A program made the translations under genes and the position numbers. From Sphingomonas sp. PP-CE-1A-559 (lineage in GTDB: Bacteria > Pseudomonadota > Alphaproteobacteria > Sphingomonadales > Sphingomonadaceae): a DNA stretch of 64,000 nucleotides. The notes under the pieces were generated by a model, which saw only the letters and a program-made list of their open reading frames with translations, did not search any database and was not told where the DNA came from. This document shows, piece after piece, positions 53,862 through 63,149 of this stretch. Every line of letters begins with the position of its first letter. Position 1 is the first letter of the stretch. The stretch lies in assembly GCF_004340965.1 (NCBI RefSeq), contig NZ_SLYA01000004.1, positions 289,693 through 353,692 on the forward strand, read 5' to 3'.

Positions 53862-53918
53862 TTGTTCTCCCGCGAAGGCGGGAGCCCAGTCTGGGTCCCC
53901 GCCTTCGCGGGGAAACAA
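53862..53918. repeat. Family C palindromic repeat pair, copy C4
   Basis: TTGTTCTCCCGCGAAGGCGG, GAGCCCAGTCTGGGT and the inverse arm ending GCGGGGAAACAA. It is in the opposite orientation to copy C3, 3 kb away. Confidence 0.92.
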
Positions 53919-53984
53919 TGCTTGCTAGAATACCGTGAAATCACGTCGGCCGAGACAAGCTGGACATAAAGAGCTCGCCGCCAC

Positions 53985-54103
53985 GCCCCAACACCTCCCC
54001 GGCGAAGGCCGGGGCCCAATTGGCGAGGTCGCAGTAACGAAGCGCGACGGTCGTCAGCACAGTTCCCCAATTGGACCCCGGCCTCCGCCGGGGAGGTGCT
54101 CGA
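53985..54103. repeat. Family F palindromic repeat pair
   Basis: CACCTCCCCGGCGAAGGCCG, GGGCCCAATTGG, a 60-base core, then CCAATTGGACCCCGGCCTCC and GCCGGGGAGGTG. Same paired-arm design as the other families but a different arm sequence. Together with C4 it fills the 358-base gap between the MscS and putA genes, where no gene is seen. Confidence 0.85.
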
Positions 54104-54143
54104 CAAGTGACCCACGCGTAGGCCGTGTCCGGTTGAGGAGAGA

Positions 54144-57100
54144 CTAAATCCCACCCTCATCCAAAGACAGCAACGTCGCATTCCCCCCGGCACTCGTCGT
54201 ATCCACCGAAACCGCCCGCTCCGCACAGAACCGGTACAAATACCGAGGCCCGCCAGCCTTAGGCCCGGTCCCCGAAAGCCCCTCGCCCCCAAAAGGCTGA
54301 GACCCCACGACCGCCCCGATCATCGACCGGTTGATATACAAATTCCCCACCGCAGCCTCGGCCTCGATCACCTCGGCCGCGCGCGCAATACGGCTGTGCA
54401 GGCCCATCGTCAGGCCGTAACCCTTGGCGTTCACCCGAGCGATCGTCTCGCTTAGCTTCCCCGCCTCCCACGTCGCGACATGCAGGATCGGCCCGAACCA
54501 CTCCTGGTTCAGATCCTCGATCGCACCGATCCGCACCAGAGTCGGCGGCACGAACAACCCGTCAGCGGGCGCGTCGAGCGTCTTGACGATCTTCGCCTTC
54601 ACGCTCTCGCGATACGCCATCAGCCGGTCATACGCGGCCTGGTCGATCACCGGCCCGACATCGGTCGCGGGATCGCCCGACCGCCCGATCCGCAGCGTCT
54701 CCATAGCCCCCGACAGCATCTCGATCACGCCGTCCGCGATATCCTCCTGCACCAGCAGCAAGCGCAACGCCGAGCACCGCTGTCCCGCCGACCGGAACGA
54801 CGACGCGATCACGTCCGCCACCACCTGCTCGGGCAGCGCGGTGGAATCGACGATCATCGCGTTGATCCCGCCGGTCTCCGCGATCAGCGGCACGATCGGC
54901 CGCGTCTCGTCGTCGAGCAACGACCGCGCGATCTTGCGCGACGTCGCGGTCGACCCGGTGAACGCGACGCCCTGGATGCGCACGTCCGCGGTCAGCGCCG
55001 CGCCGACCTCCGGCCCGCCGATCACGAGCACCAGCGCATCGACCGGCACGCCAGCCTCGTGCGCAAGCTCGACCGCACGCGCCGCGATCCGCGGAGTCTG
55101 CGGTGCAGGCTTGGCGACCACGGTGTTGCCCGTGACGAGCGCCGCCACCGTCTGTCCGAGGAAGATCGCCAGCGGAAAATTCCACGGCGCGATCGTCGCC
55201 CAGACACCGCGACCCTCGATATGCAGCGTGTTCCGCTCGCCCGTCGGCCCCGGCAGCTCGATCGGATGCAGGTTCAACCGCGCCTGCTGCGCGTAATAGC
55301 GACAGAAATCGGCCGCCTCGCGCACCTCGCCGATCGCATCGGCGATCGTCTTGAACGCCTCCTGCACACAGATCGCCATGAGTTCGTCGCGGTGCTTCTC
55401 GAGCAGGTCGGCTAGGCGTTCGAGGCAAGCGGCGCGTTCGTCGACCGGGGTGGTCGACCAACCCGGAAACGCCGCATGCGCACGCGTAATGGCAGCCACA
55501 ACCTGATCCCCCTCCCGCAAGCGGGAGGGGCTAGGGGTGGGCACGCGCTCACCCCCGACGCTACCGTTTGCAGTAGAACGCCCAACGCCAGCCTCAGCAT
55601 CCGACGATAGCGCGAGCCCACCCCCGGCCCCTCCCGCTTGCGGGAGGGGGGAATTAACGGCCCGCACCGTCGCCTCCAGCGTCCCAACATCACTCAAATC
55701 CAACCCAGCGGAATTGCGGTGCCCCCCAGCCCCGAACAAATCCACCGGCAACGGAATGCTGGGATGCCGCTTCCCCCCGACCGCGGCGATCTTAGCCACC
55801 GGATCCGCCAGGATCTCAGCCTCGGTCAGTCGCTCGTCCGCCAACTGATGCACGAAGCTAGAATTCGCCCCATTCTCCAGCAACCGCCGAACCAGATACG
55901 CCAGCAGGTCACGGTGCCCGCCAACCGGCGCGTAAACCCGGCAATGATAGCCATTCTCCTGCACCAGCCGCTCGTACAGCCCGTCGCCCATCCCGTGCAG
56001 CCGCTGGAACTCGAAGTCGCGCGAGTTGCCCGCCCACTCCATGATCGTCGCGACCGTCAGCGCGTTGTGGCTAGCGAACGCCGGCCGGATATTCTCCGCC
56101 GCCAGCATGTCCTTCGCCACAGCCAGGTACGACACGTCGGTCGCTGCCTTGCGCGTGAACAGCGGATAGTCCGCCAGCCCCTCGACCTGCGTGCGCTTGA
56201 TCTCGCTATCCCAATACGCGCCCTTCACCAGCCGCACGTTCATCACGCGGTCCAGCCCATTCGCCCATTCGATCACCGGCCGCGCGCGCTTGCCATAGGC
56301 CTGCACCGCCATGCCGAACCCGTCCCAACCCTTCAGCGACGGGAGCCCAGCGACCGTGCCGATGATGTCGAGGCTCATCTCTAGTCGCTCGGATTCCTCC
56401 GCGTCGACGGTCAGCGCGATGCCCTTCGACGCCGCCTGCACCGCCAGCGCCTCCAGCATCTCGGTCAGCGCAGGCACGCATTCGCTCCACCGCGCCACCT
56501 CGTACCGCGGGTGCAGAGCCGACAGCTTGACCGAGATCGAGTGCCCCGCCGCCGGATCGCGCCCGACCGCATCGACGGCGCCGACATACGCCTGGAAGTA
56601 TCGCTGCGCATCGGCATGCGTCCGCGCCGCCTCGCCGAGCATGTCGAAGCTCGCCGTGAAGCCCTTGTTCTCCGGCCGGCGCATGCGCTTCATCGCCTCG
56701 TCGATGGTGCGGCCCATGACGAAGATCTCGCCCATCATCTTCATCGCCGCGCCGACCGCCTGGCGCACGAACGGCTCGCCCGCGCGGCTGATCAGGCGAC
56801 GCAACGGCCCGGTCGATCCCTCGCCAACCAGCACGCGGCCGACCACCAGCCCCCAGGTCGCCGAATTGACGAGCTTCGAATTCGACTTGCCCGCATGCGC
56901 GCGCCAATCCGCGTCGCCAAGCTTGTCCGCGATCAGCAGATCCGCCGTCTCGGGATCCGGCACGCGCAGGAACGCCTCCGCCAGCGACAGCAACGCGACG
57001 CCCTCCGACGAATTGAGCCGATATTCCTGGAGGAACTGGTTCACCCAGCCCTTGCTCTGCGCCGCCCGCAGGTCCGCGAGCAGGCCCAGCGCATGCCCCA

Positions 57101-57227
57101 TCACCCGCTCGCGCGACTCCGAATCGAGCGCGGCGCGGTCGAGCAGCGGTTTTAGAACATCGGGTTCGCTCGCGCGGTACAGCTTTGCCATGATATCGCG
57201 GGCATGGGACGTTACGGCAGTCGACAT
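54144..57227 (-). CDS. putA: Bifunctional proline dehydrogenase / glutamate-semialdehyde dehydrogenase
   Basis: 1027 residues. Oxidises proline to glutamate in two steps with FAD and NAD. The N-terminus is short and lacks the DNA-binding ribbon-helix-helix of E. coli PutA. The proline dehydrogenase barrel (about 120-480) has MRLVKGAYWDSEIK-type NVRLVKGAYWDSEIKR and a YAPVGGHRDLLAYLVRRLLENGANSSF end. The aldehyde dehydrogenase (about 580-1000) has APWNFPLAIF, AETGG and SAGQRCSAL with Cys818. Between them, residues about 526-573 are translated from a family D repeat (55508-55651), a 48-codon in-frame insertion. Confidence 0.95.
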   Translation of the reverse strand: MSTAVTSHARDIMAKLYRASEPDVLKPLLDRAALDSESRERVMGHALGLLADLRAAQSKGWVNQFLQEYRLNSSEGVALLSLAEAFLRVPDPETADLLIADKLGDADWRAHAGKSNSKLVNSATWGLVVGRVLVGEGSTGPLRRLISRAGEPFVRQAVGAAMKMMGEIFVMGRTIDEAMKRMRRPENKGFTASFDMLGEAARTHADAQRYFQAYVGAVDAVGRDPAAGHSISVKLSALHPRYEVARWSECVPALTEMLEALAVQAASKGIALTVDAEESERLEMSLDIIGTVAGLPSLKGWDGFGMAVQAYGKRARPVIEWANGLDRVMNVRLVKGAYWDSEIKRTQVEGLADYPLFTRKAATDVSYLAVAKDMLAAENIRPAFASHNALTVATIMEWAGNSRDFEFQRLHGMGDGLYERLVQENGYHCRVYAPVGGHRDLLAYLVRRLLENGANSSFVHQLADERLTEAEILADPVAKIAAVGGKRHPSIPLPVDLFGAGGHRNSAGLDLSDVGTLEATVRAVNSPLPQAGGAGGGLALSSDAEAGVGRSTANGSVGGERVPTPSPSRLREGDQVVAAITRAHAAFPGWSTTPVDERAACLERLADLLEKHRDELMAICVQEAFKTIADAIGEVREAADFCRYYAQQARLNLHPIELPGPTGERNTLHIEGRGVWATIAPWNFPLAIFLGQTVAALVTGNTVVAKPAPQTPRIAARAVELAHEAGVPVDALVLVIGGPEVGAALTADVRIQGVAFTGSTATSRKIARSLLDDETRPIVPLIAETGGINAMIVDSTALPEQVVADVIASSFRSAGQRCSALRLLLVQEDIADGVIEMLSGAMETLRIGRSGDPATDVGPVIDQAAYDRLMAYRESVKAKIVKTLDAPADGLFVPPTLVRIGAIEDLNQEWFGPILHVATWEAGKLSETIARVNAKGYGLTMGLHSRIARAAEVIEAEAAVGNLYINRSMIGAVVGSQPFGGEGLSGTGPKAGGPRYLYRFCAERAVSVDTTSAGGNATLLSLDEGGI
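55508..55651. repeat. Family D palindromic repeat pair inserted inside putA, copy D2
   Basis: CCCCTCCCGCAAGCGGGAGG and its partner GGCCCCTCCCGCTTGCGGGA flank a core rich in GGGGTGGG/CCCACCCCC. The 144-base size equals 48 codons, and no stop occurs in the putA frame. The encoded linker starts NSPLPQAGGAGGG and ends TPSPSRLREG. Compare D1 (7748-7852) and D3 (57790-57901), which are intergenic. Confidence 0.9.
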
Positions 57228-57324
57228 TTTCCAGCTTCCGGTTGGGTGAGGCTTGCGATCCGCTCGCCTGTACGCCTAGAGACATTTCAGCGCTTAGCGC
57301 CAAATGAGCTTTGAGGGGAATGCC

Positions 57325-57783
57325 GTGGCGACGATCACCACCGCGCAGATGCAGCAGCGCATCGGCACCGAGACGGTTTCCGACTGGGTCGAGGTCACGC
57401 AGGCCATGATCGACAAGTTCGCCGACGCGACCGGCGATCACCAGTTCATCCACATCGATCCGGTCCGCGCGGCGCAGACCCCGTTCGGCGGCACGATCGC
57501 GCACGGCTTCCTGACGCTGTCGCTGATGCCGTTGCTGTCATCGAAGGTGCCCGACGCGCCGACCATCGAGGGGGCGAAGATGGGCGTGAATTACGGCGGC
57601 AACTCGGTCCGCTTCCTGACGCCGGTCCGGTCGGGCTCGAAGGTACGCGGCCGCTTCAAGCTGCTCTCGTTCGACGAGAAGCGACCCGGCCAGTGGCAGC
57701 AGACCAACGCGTTTTCCGTCGAGATCGAAGGCCAGGAAAAGCCCGCCCTGATCGCCGAATGGATCAGCCAGATTTTTGTTTGA
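57325..57783 (+). CDS. MaoC family dehydratase
   Basis: 152 residues (hot-dog fold) from the GTG at 57325, chosen because GAGGGG lies 6 bases upstream and the N-terminus TITTAQMQQRIGTE fits the family; an ATG at 57304 lacks this spacing. The hydratase motif is DATGDHQFIHIDPVRA (Asp and His active site), then FGGTIAHGFLTLSL. It hydrates or dehydrates enoyl-CoA-type substrates. It lies 137 bases before the thiolase gene, with a family D repeat between them. Confidence 0.9.
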   Translation: MATITTAQMQQRIGTETVSDWVEVTQAMIDKFADATGDHQFIHIDPVRAAQTPFGGTIAHGFLTLSLMPLLSSKVPDAPTIEGAKMGVNYGGNSVRFLTPVRSGSKVRGRFKLLSFDEKRPGQWQQTNAFSVEIEGQEKPALIAEWISQIFV

Positions 57784-57789
57784 TGCTTC

Positions 57790-57901
57790 TCCCCCTCCCG
57801 CTTGCGGGAGGGGGCCGGGGGGTGGGCTGCCGCTCTCCGCAATTGCTCCGCTCGCTCATGCCGGGCGCCCACCCCCAACCCCTCCCGCATGCGGGAGGGG
57901 A
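57790..57901. repeat. Family D palindromic repeat pair, copy D3
   Basis: CCCCCTCCCGCTTGCGGGAG and CCCCTCCCGCATGCGGGAGG as inverse arms with GGGGGGTGGGC and GCCCACCCCC inner parts. Only 19 bases before the thiolase ATG, so it lies in its leader. Confidence 0.9.
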
Positions 57902-57920
57902 GTGAAGAAGAGGAATACCC

Positions 57921-59099
57921 ATGCGTTCAGCCGTCATCGTCTCCACCGCCCGCACCCCCATTGGCCGCGCCTATCGCGGCGGCTTCAACAATACTCCCGC
58001 CCCAACCCTCGCGTCGCATTCGATCAAGGCCGCGGTCGAACGAGCCGCCATCGACGGCGCGGAAGTCGACGACGTCGTCTTCGGGTGTGCGCTCCAGCAG
58101 GGGCATCAGGCCGGCAACATCGCCCGCACGTCGCTGCTGCGCGCCGGTCTCCCCGTCACCGTCTCGGGCATGTCGGTCGACCGCCAGTGCGCCTCCGGCC
58201 TGATGGCGATCGCCACCGCGGCCAAGCAGATCATCACCGACAACATGGACATCACGATCGGCGGCGGCGTCGAGAGCATCAGCCTCGTCCAGACCCCGCA
58301 GATGCGCGTCGCCCCCGATCCCCAGCTGATCGCGATGCACGAGGACGTCTACATGCCGATGCTGCAGACCGCCGAGGTCGTCGCCAAGCGCTATGGTATC
58401 AGCCGCGACGCGATGGATGCCTACGCGCTCCAGTCGCAACAGCGCACCGCTGCCGCACAGGCTGCCGGCTACTTCGATGCCGAGATCGTCCCCGTCGATG
58501 CCAACATGGCCATCGTCAACAAGGAGACGAAGGAGGTCACGTACAAGGACGTAACGATCACCAAGGACGAGGGCAACCGCGCCGACACCACGCTGGAGGG
58601 ACTCCAGTCGCTGAAGCCGGTTATGGGGCCCGACTTCACGATCACCGCGGGCAACGCGTCGCAGCTCTCGGACGGCTCGTCGTCGTCGGTACTGATGGAA
58701 GAGAAGATCGCCTCGCAGCGCGGTCTCCAGCCGCTCGGTCGCTATGTAGGCATGGCGGTCGGCGGCACCGAACCCGACGAGATGGGCATCGGCCCCGTGG
58801 TGGCGATCCCCAAGCTGCTCAAGCGCTTCGGCCTGAAGATGGACGACATCGGCCTGTGGGAGCTGAACGAGGCGTTCGCGGTGCAGGTGCTATATTGCCG
58901 CGACAACCTCGGCATCCCCGACGAACTGCTCAACGTCAGCGGCGGCGCGATCTCGATCGGTCACCCCTACGGCATGACCGGCGCCCGCGCGACCGGCCAC
59001 GCGCTGATCGAAGGCAAGCGTCGCGGCGCGAAGTATGTTGTAGTGACGATGTGCGTCGGCGGCGGCATGGGCGCAGCCGGGTTGTTCGAAGTGCTGTGA
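57921..59099 (+). CDS. Acetyl-CoA C-acyltransferase (thiolase)
   Basis: 392 residues. Thiolase active site: VDRQCASGL with Cys90 as nucleophile, [20 protein letters not shown] with the catalytic His, and the second Cys in [17 protein letters not shown] at the C-terminus. The degradative type (FadA-like) or acetoacetyl type cannot be separated by eye. The RBS is AAGAAGAGG. Last clearly conserved metabolic gene before the eroded region. Confidence 0.93.
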   Translation: MRSAVIVSTARTPIGRAYRGGFNNTPAPTLASHSIKAAVERAAIDGAEVDDVVFGCALQQGHQAGNIARTSLLRAGLPVTVSGMSVDRQCASGLMAIATAAKQIITDNMDITIGGGVESISLVQTPQMRVAPDPQLIAMHEDVYMPMLQTAEVVAKRYGISRDAMDAYALQSQQRTAAAQAAGYFDAEIVPVDANMAIVNKETKEVTYKDVTITKDEGNRADTTLEGLQSLKPVMGPDFTITAGNASQLSDGSSSSVLMEEKIASQRGLQPLGRYVGMAVGGTEPDEMGIGPVVAIPKLLKRFGLKMDDIGLWELNEAFAVQVLYCRDNLGIPDELLNVSGGAISIGHPYGMTGARATGHALIEGKRRGAKYVVVTMCVGGGMGAAGLFEVL

Positions 59100-59108
59100 C
59101 CTTAAAAT

Positions 59109-59146
59109 GCAACGTCGGTATAGTGCATGCACTATACCGGCGTTGC
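59109..59146. repeat. 38-base near-perfect palindrome
   Basis: GCAACGTCGGTATAGTGCA directly joined to TGCACTATACCGGCGTTGC, one mismatch (T versus C) in 19 pairs and no loop. It begins 9 bases after the thiolase stop. There is no T-run, so it does not look like a terminator, and its sequence is unrelated to the other repeat families. Confidence 0.85.
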
Positions 59147-59812
59147 ATCCATCGTCTTTCCCGTATGGGCACCGGCTGTGTTAATAGCTCTGCTCAATAC
59201 GTCCTGCAACTTTGCGCAGTCGACCTTCCTCGCGCATAGAAACTAGTTTTAACTGCAAAGTTGTCCAATTAATCTGTTGCTGAATGGTAACGTCCGGCAG
59301 GCCGGTACCTTCTTTAGACTAACCCCAACGAGAGTTCGCGCCATAGCGACCGTTGCAACGCGAGGGCACTGGCAGCGGAAGGATGCTTCGCTCTGTTTAA
59401 GCCCCCAGAATCTGTTCAGTATCGGATAGATCCGCTGCTGGACGACAGCCTGCTCATGCATAAGAGTCGGTAGCCAACGAGCAACGCCGCGCACCGCGTG
59501 GTCTACCCAGGCGGAACCCACGGCTTCTACTCGTGCAATAGGGATTGGACTGCTGCATCCCCCCAAGGATCGCACCTCTTCTGAAGGCGATGCGAGAGCA
59601 CCTGACGGTCTGCGCCAAGGCAACGATGATCCTTCATTGATCAGCCGATCGCCCCCCCTTGAAATTGAAGCCGAAGGTTTCTCACATCAACGCTAGGGGC
59701 CTCATTTATCGAAAACGTTTGGCCTGACACGCCGACGAATATCGGCGCGATAGCACCAAAACGCCGGAACCGTCTTCCATCCTCCGCGCTTGAGCTACCA
59801 AGGAGAGATAGA
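59147..59812. other. Low-coding stretch at the start of the eroded region
   Basis: About 670 bases with lower GC than the chromosome around it and many stops in all frames. An open frame on the minus strand (59249-59623) has no recognisable family or good RBS and is treated as accidental. Nothing else supportable is seen. Confidence 0.5.
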
Positions 59813-60178
59813 ATGGACGACCAGCGCGTGTGGGAATTCGAAGGCAGCCTATGGGATGCCAGCGACGAGCATTATCAGGAGCGGATAGACGAGGAGATCA
59901 TCATGGTCCTTCCCCGTCCGCCGTATGTTTTCCAGGGACAGGAAGCGAAGAACGCCGTCAAAGCGACGCCCGACTGGGCTTCGGTAGAATTGTCAGACCG
60001 GCGAGTGTCACGCCCTCAGGAGGGCCTGATCGTCGTTGCCTACACCGTGCGGTGCGCGAACGGCGACGAGAAGTACGAAGCACACTGCACCTCGACCTTA
60101 CGGATGCGGGGACACGATGATTGGCTGGTCGTTCAACACCAGCAAACACCCCCCTTGACCGCCAGCGTCGAGGCCTGA
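59813..60178 (+). CDS. NTF2-like (DUF4440-type) protein
   Basis: 121 residues. Layout typical of small cone-shaped NTF2 folds: RVWEFEGSLWDASDEHYQERIDEEIIMVLP at the start, VSRPQEGLIVVAYTVRCA and YEAHCTSTLRMRGHDDWLVVQHQQTP at the end. The ATG follows AAGGAGAG. It could be an enzyme or a ligand-binding protein; nothing specific can be said. The only intact-looking gene in the first 3 kb of the eroded region. Confidence 0.75.
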   Translation: MDDQRVWEFEGSLWDASDEHYQERIDEEIIMVLPRPPYVFQGQEAKNAVKATPDWASVELSDRRVSRPQEGLIVVAYTVRCANGDEKYEAHCTSTLRMRGHDDWLVVQHQQTPPLTASVEA

Positions 60179-61223
60179 CCACTAGGTCACTGCTGCGCCT
60201 GGTACATGCTCGTAACAGGCGCAACGGATTAAATGGCGGGCGGCCGCCTTGTTGCTGGAGTAATTCCCATAGCCTCAGGCGCAACCGATTATTGCGAATG
60301 AATCGCCTAGGCAGCCGTCGGTGAGTAGAGACATCGTGATATCCAAGAACCCCGCCGTTTTCAGATAAACGCGGGCCACCGAAGCATGGGCCAGTGTATT
60401 TACAGCGCACCAGACTGCCGCGGCCTTGGTTGGAAAGCGGCGGTTTCGAAAAGCTTATGATGGCTATGGCCCCTGGCTTCATCACGCGACGACGTGGCGT
60501 AGTACCGCTAGCAAGTGTTGCACATACTGAGCGCCTACACATATCGGCGCGTTATCGTAGCACGCATCCTCTTCGGACAAATCAGACACATCGTTGAGGT
60601 ATTGGACGCAGCACCTGTCTAGGCGGGAGTTGGCCGCAAGTTCGTCCGTATTTATGCCGTGGCTGATCACCTCGGCATAGGCGGTCTCATTCAGCAAATG
60701 GCTACCAGATCGACACAAGGTCAAGCACCTGCCCGCCAGCTACGATCGAGCTGGTCAGTGCGGCGACAGCTACCTTGTTACTGAGCGTGACTAAACCCAG
60801 GCGCGCGCAGAAGCCAAGGTCGTCGCTGTCATCCCGTCGATCGAAGGTCGGCGCCGGTAGTCCGAACTCGCTCGCTTCGATCATGCGGCAAGCCCTTGCA
60901 AAGCAAAACCGCTAGAAGCCGCGGCCACAGCCTCTGTACAGAACCGTATCGCAGGTGCTAGACAGCGGTCGCCCTCATTTATCAGCGACAGCCAAGCCAA
61001 ACGCTGATCCCCGCAAGATCGAACACCGTCATACCGCCCGTCGCGGGCACCACCTGGCGCCCCAACGCGTATCGCGCCGGCTATATCTGGACCGGCGGGG
61101 ACATCAGATTCGAACAATACCTCATCGCCGTCGTTGCCGTCGACCGCGCCGAATGACCGGTGCCGAGGAAGCAACTTATGATCGCTGCCAGCAGGTTCGG
61201 CGCCGCGAACTCGCCGAGTTTGA
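60179..61223. other. Low-coding stretch, gene remnants not identified
   Basis: About 1 kb with frames broken by stops on both strands. A minus-strand frame at 60482-60724 (with AYAEVISHGINTDELAANSR) and a plus-strand run near 61038-61156 (TTWRPNAYRAGYIWTGGDIR) look protein-like but cannot be tied to a family or a start. They may be decayed genes. Confidence 0.4.
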
Positions 61224-61454
61224 ATGCGATTGCCGGCGCGCCGACCGGATCAATCGTACGGTCTGATCGTGCCCCGTCTCGAGGTGAGCGTCTCGGTACA
61301 CCGCGATAACCGCATCGTCTGGAGGGGGCAGGCGACTACGCTGCGCGCAAGCGGGACGCGAAAAGGGGATACCTCGATTGATGGCGGAACTCTCTCCGAT
61401 GTCCTCCTGAGGCGGTTTCCTCGGCAGTGTCCAAGACCACTGTCTGTGCCATAA
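61224..61454 (+). pseudogene. C-terminal fragment resembling DUF4136-type lipoprotein
   Basis: About 76 codons. RLEVSVSVHRDNRIVWRGQA followed later by LSDVLLRRFPRQ and the end PLSVP* fits the C-terminus of DUF4136 lipoproteins, which run with a strand pair (R..V.I....G..VWEGRA) and end in FPG.SG.TV.VP. The FPG and SG are changed to FPR and CP, and no N-terminal part or lipobox is in frame upstream. Judged a remnant. Confidence 0.4.
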
Positions 61455-62108
61455 GGCGTTGGACAAGGCGGCGATCAACTTGTGAGCTTCAGCAACACGC
61501 GCGCACTGCGACATTGCTGTCCGCGGCAAGCTTCCGCCCCTAGCAAGTGCCGTCGACGACGCCGATCAAAGAGGTGCTTGGGCAATCCCCACGCCATCCT
61601 CACCGGCCACAAACAATCCCGCGTAACCCTCACGCGCAGCGAGTGACTCGAGAATGCCTTTGCCGCCTCTTCGACCTTGACGATCGACATCTCTACCAGC
61701 CGCGGTAGGCCGCGTTTCGCGCCACCCACCGGCAGATTTCCGTTGATGCCCTGCCGACTGAATGACACCGTCTCAACAATTCTGACCGAGCGCGCGTGTT
61801 CGCCCCTTCTTGCTCTCGAACTTCTTTCGCCAGTAGCGCGGTGGTCCTGAAGTCGGGCGTAAACCATCGAATGACTGCTTCGCGCAGACGACGTCTATTG
61901 CCCCGACACAGCGCATTGTATCAGGCGAAAGCCATCCCCAAGCCCCCTTCCCTTCCACAAACGGGGGCTCGAAGCCTCGCGCAGAAGTGCGTTGAAGGTT
62001 GCCGCCCGAATTCATAATAGCACTCGATCAGCTACTCCGGTCGCCTCGTGCTCAGCAACAGAGCCCAGCAGTACGCATCAAAATAGATTGTCAGGATTTT
62101 GAATCGCA
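61455..62108. other. Low-coding stretch before rlmJ
   Basis: About 650 bases. Minus-strand frames at 61475-61867 and 61773-62015 overlap each other, lack a plausible RBS and show no recognisable domain. No RNA gene or repeat family of the kinds found elsewhere in the window is visible. Confidence 0.4.
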
Positions 62109-62939
62109 ATGAATTATCGGCACTCCTTCCATGCTGGCAATAGTGCCGATGTCGTGAAGCACAGCCTGCTGATTGCCCTTGTACAGGCCTTGCAGCAAAA
62201 ACAGGGCGCGCTGACTCTGATCGACACCCATGCCGGCTGCGGCCTGTACGACCTTGACGGCGAGGACGCTCAACGTACCGGCGAGTCCGCGCAGGGCGTG
62301 CTGCGCGCTTTAGCTGATCCGAACCCCTTGTTGAGGGACTACCGCGCCGCCGTACAGGCGGTGAATGTGGGGCCCCAGCTACACTCCTATCCCGGCTCGC
62401 CGCGGATACTGGCGCAACTTCTACGTCCACAGGATTTCCTAATTCTGAACGAAAAGCATCCTCAGGACGCCTCGACTCTGCGCAGAGCGATGCGCGACAC
62501 GTCCGCTGCTGTGCATGAGCGCGACGCCTACGAGCTTTGGCTGGCGATGCTGCCGCCCCGAACCGCCCGGGGCGCGGTGGTGGTCGACCCGCCGTACGAG
62601 CAGCCCGACGAACGCGAACGTATCACAGCCACCCTCGCCGTTGCTCACCGCAAATGGGCGCACGGCGTGACAGTGATCTGGTATCCACTGAAAGACCGCA
62701 CTACGCATTGGCGCTGGAAGGACCAGCTACGCAAGCTCGGCATCCCAAAAATGTTGGGGGTGGAGCATTGGTTGTACGATGGCGATCAACCCGGCGTTTA
62801 TAATGGCGCGGGCCTCTATATCATCAATCCGCCCTACGCTTTCACGCAGGCCCTACCACCTCTCCTGGAAGCCCTGCGCACCGTGCTAGCCCCGGAGGGA
62901 CACAGGGGCGAGATCACTACCGATTGGCTGGGCAATTAA
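62109..62939 (+). CDS. rlmJ: 23S rRNA (adenine(2030)-N6)-methyltransferase RlmJ
   Basis: 276 residues, full length. RlmJ (YhiR) methylates A2030 of 23S rRNA. NYRHSFHAGNSADVVKHSLL is the signature N-terminus; DTHAGCGLYDL is the SAM-binding region; the catalytic motif VVDPPYEQP has Asp-Pro-Pro-Tyr at 160-163; WYPLKDRTTHWRW and YNGAGLYIINPPY follow. The RBS is weak. An intact housekeeping-type gene in a stretch of remnants; codon choice is less GC-biased than in the core genes. Confidence 0.93.
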   Translation: MNYRHSFHAGNSADVVKHSLLIALVQALQQKQGALTLIDTHAGCGLYDLDGEDAQRTGESAQGVLRALADPNPLLRDYRAAVQAVNVGPQLHSYPGSPRILAQLLRPQDFLILNEKHPQDASTLRRAMRDTSAAVHERDAYELWLAMLPPRTARGAVVVDPPYEQPDERERITATLAVAHRKWAHGVTVIWYPLKDRTTHWRWKDQLRKLGIPKMLGVEHWLYDGDQPGVYNGAGLYIINPPYAFTQALPPLLEALRTVLAPEGHRGEITTDWLGN

Positions 62940-63149
62940 AGTAAATCTGCAATGCCCCCTCTCCGGAAGGAATCGTTCGCTGTCAGAGCTTTGCTGGTGA
63001 CTCTCGCTGGTTGTCGTCCGTGTTCCTCGCGGCGAGCTGACAGGTCTGTTTTGTTCGAAAAATAGTCGATTATCCACGGTCCTGCGAACGGCAACCAAAC
63101 CTCACTTCCTGCCCTTCAAAGGCCGCTTGTCGATGCGTAGGCCGACATG

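Noticed and set aside
55508..55651. Reading the putA insertion as a gene break (two separate genes)
   Set aside because: The frame stays open through the 144-base insert and both enzyme domains are intact, so it is an in-frame insertion, not a disruption.
59249..59623. 124-codon minus-strand frame in the eroded region
   Set aside because: No RBS, no domain, unusual composition; could be chance or a decayed gene but cannot be supported as a CDS.
61475..62015. Overlapping minus-strand frames before rlmJ
   Set aside because: They overlap each other in different frames and show no family features.
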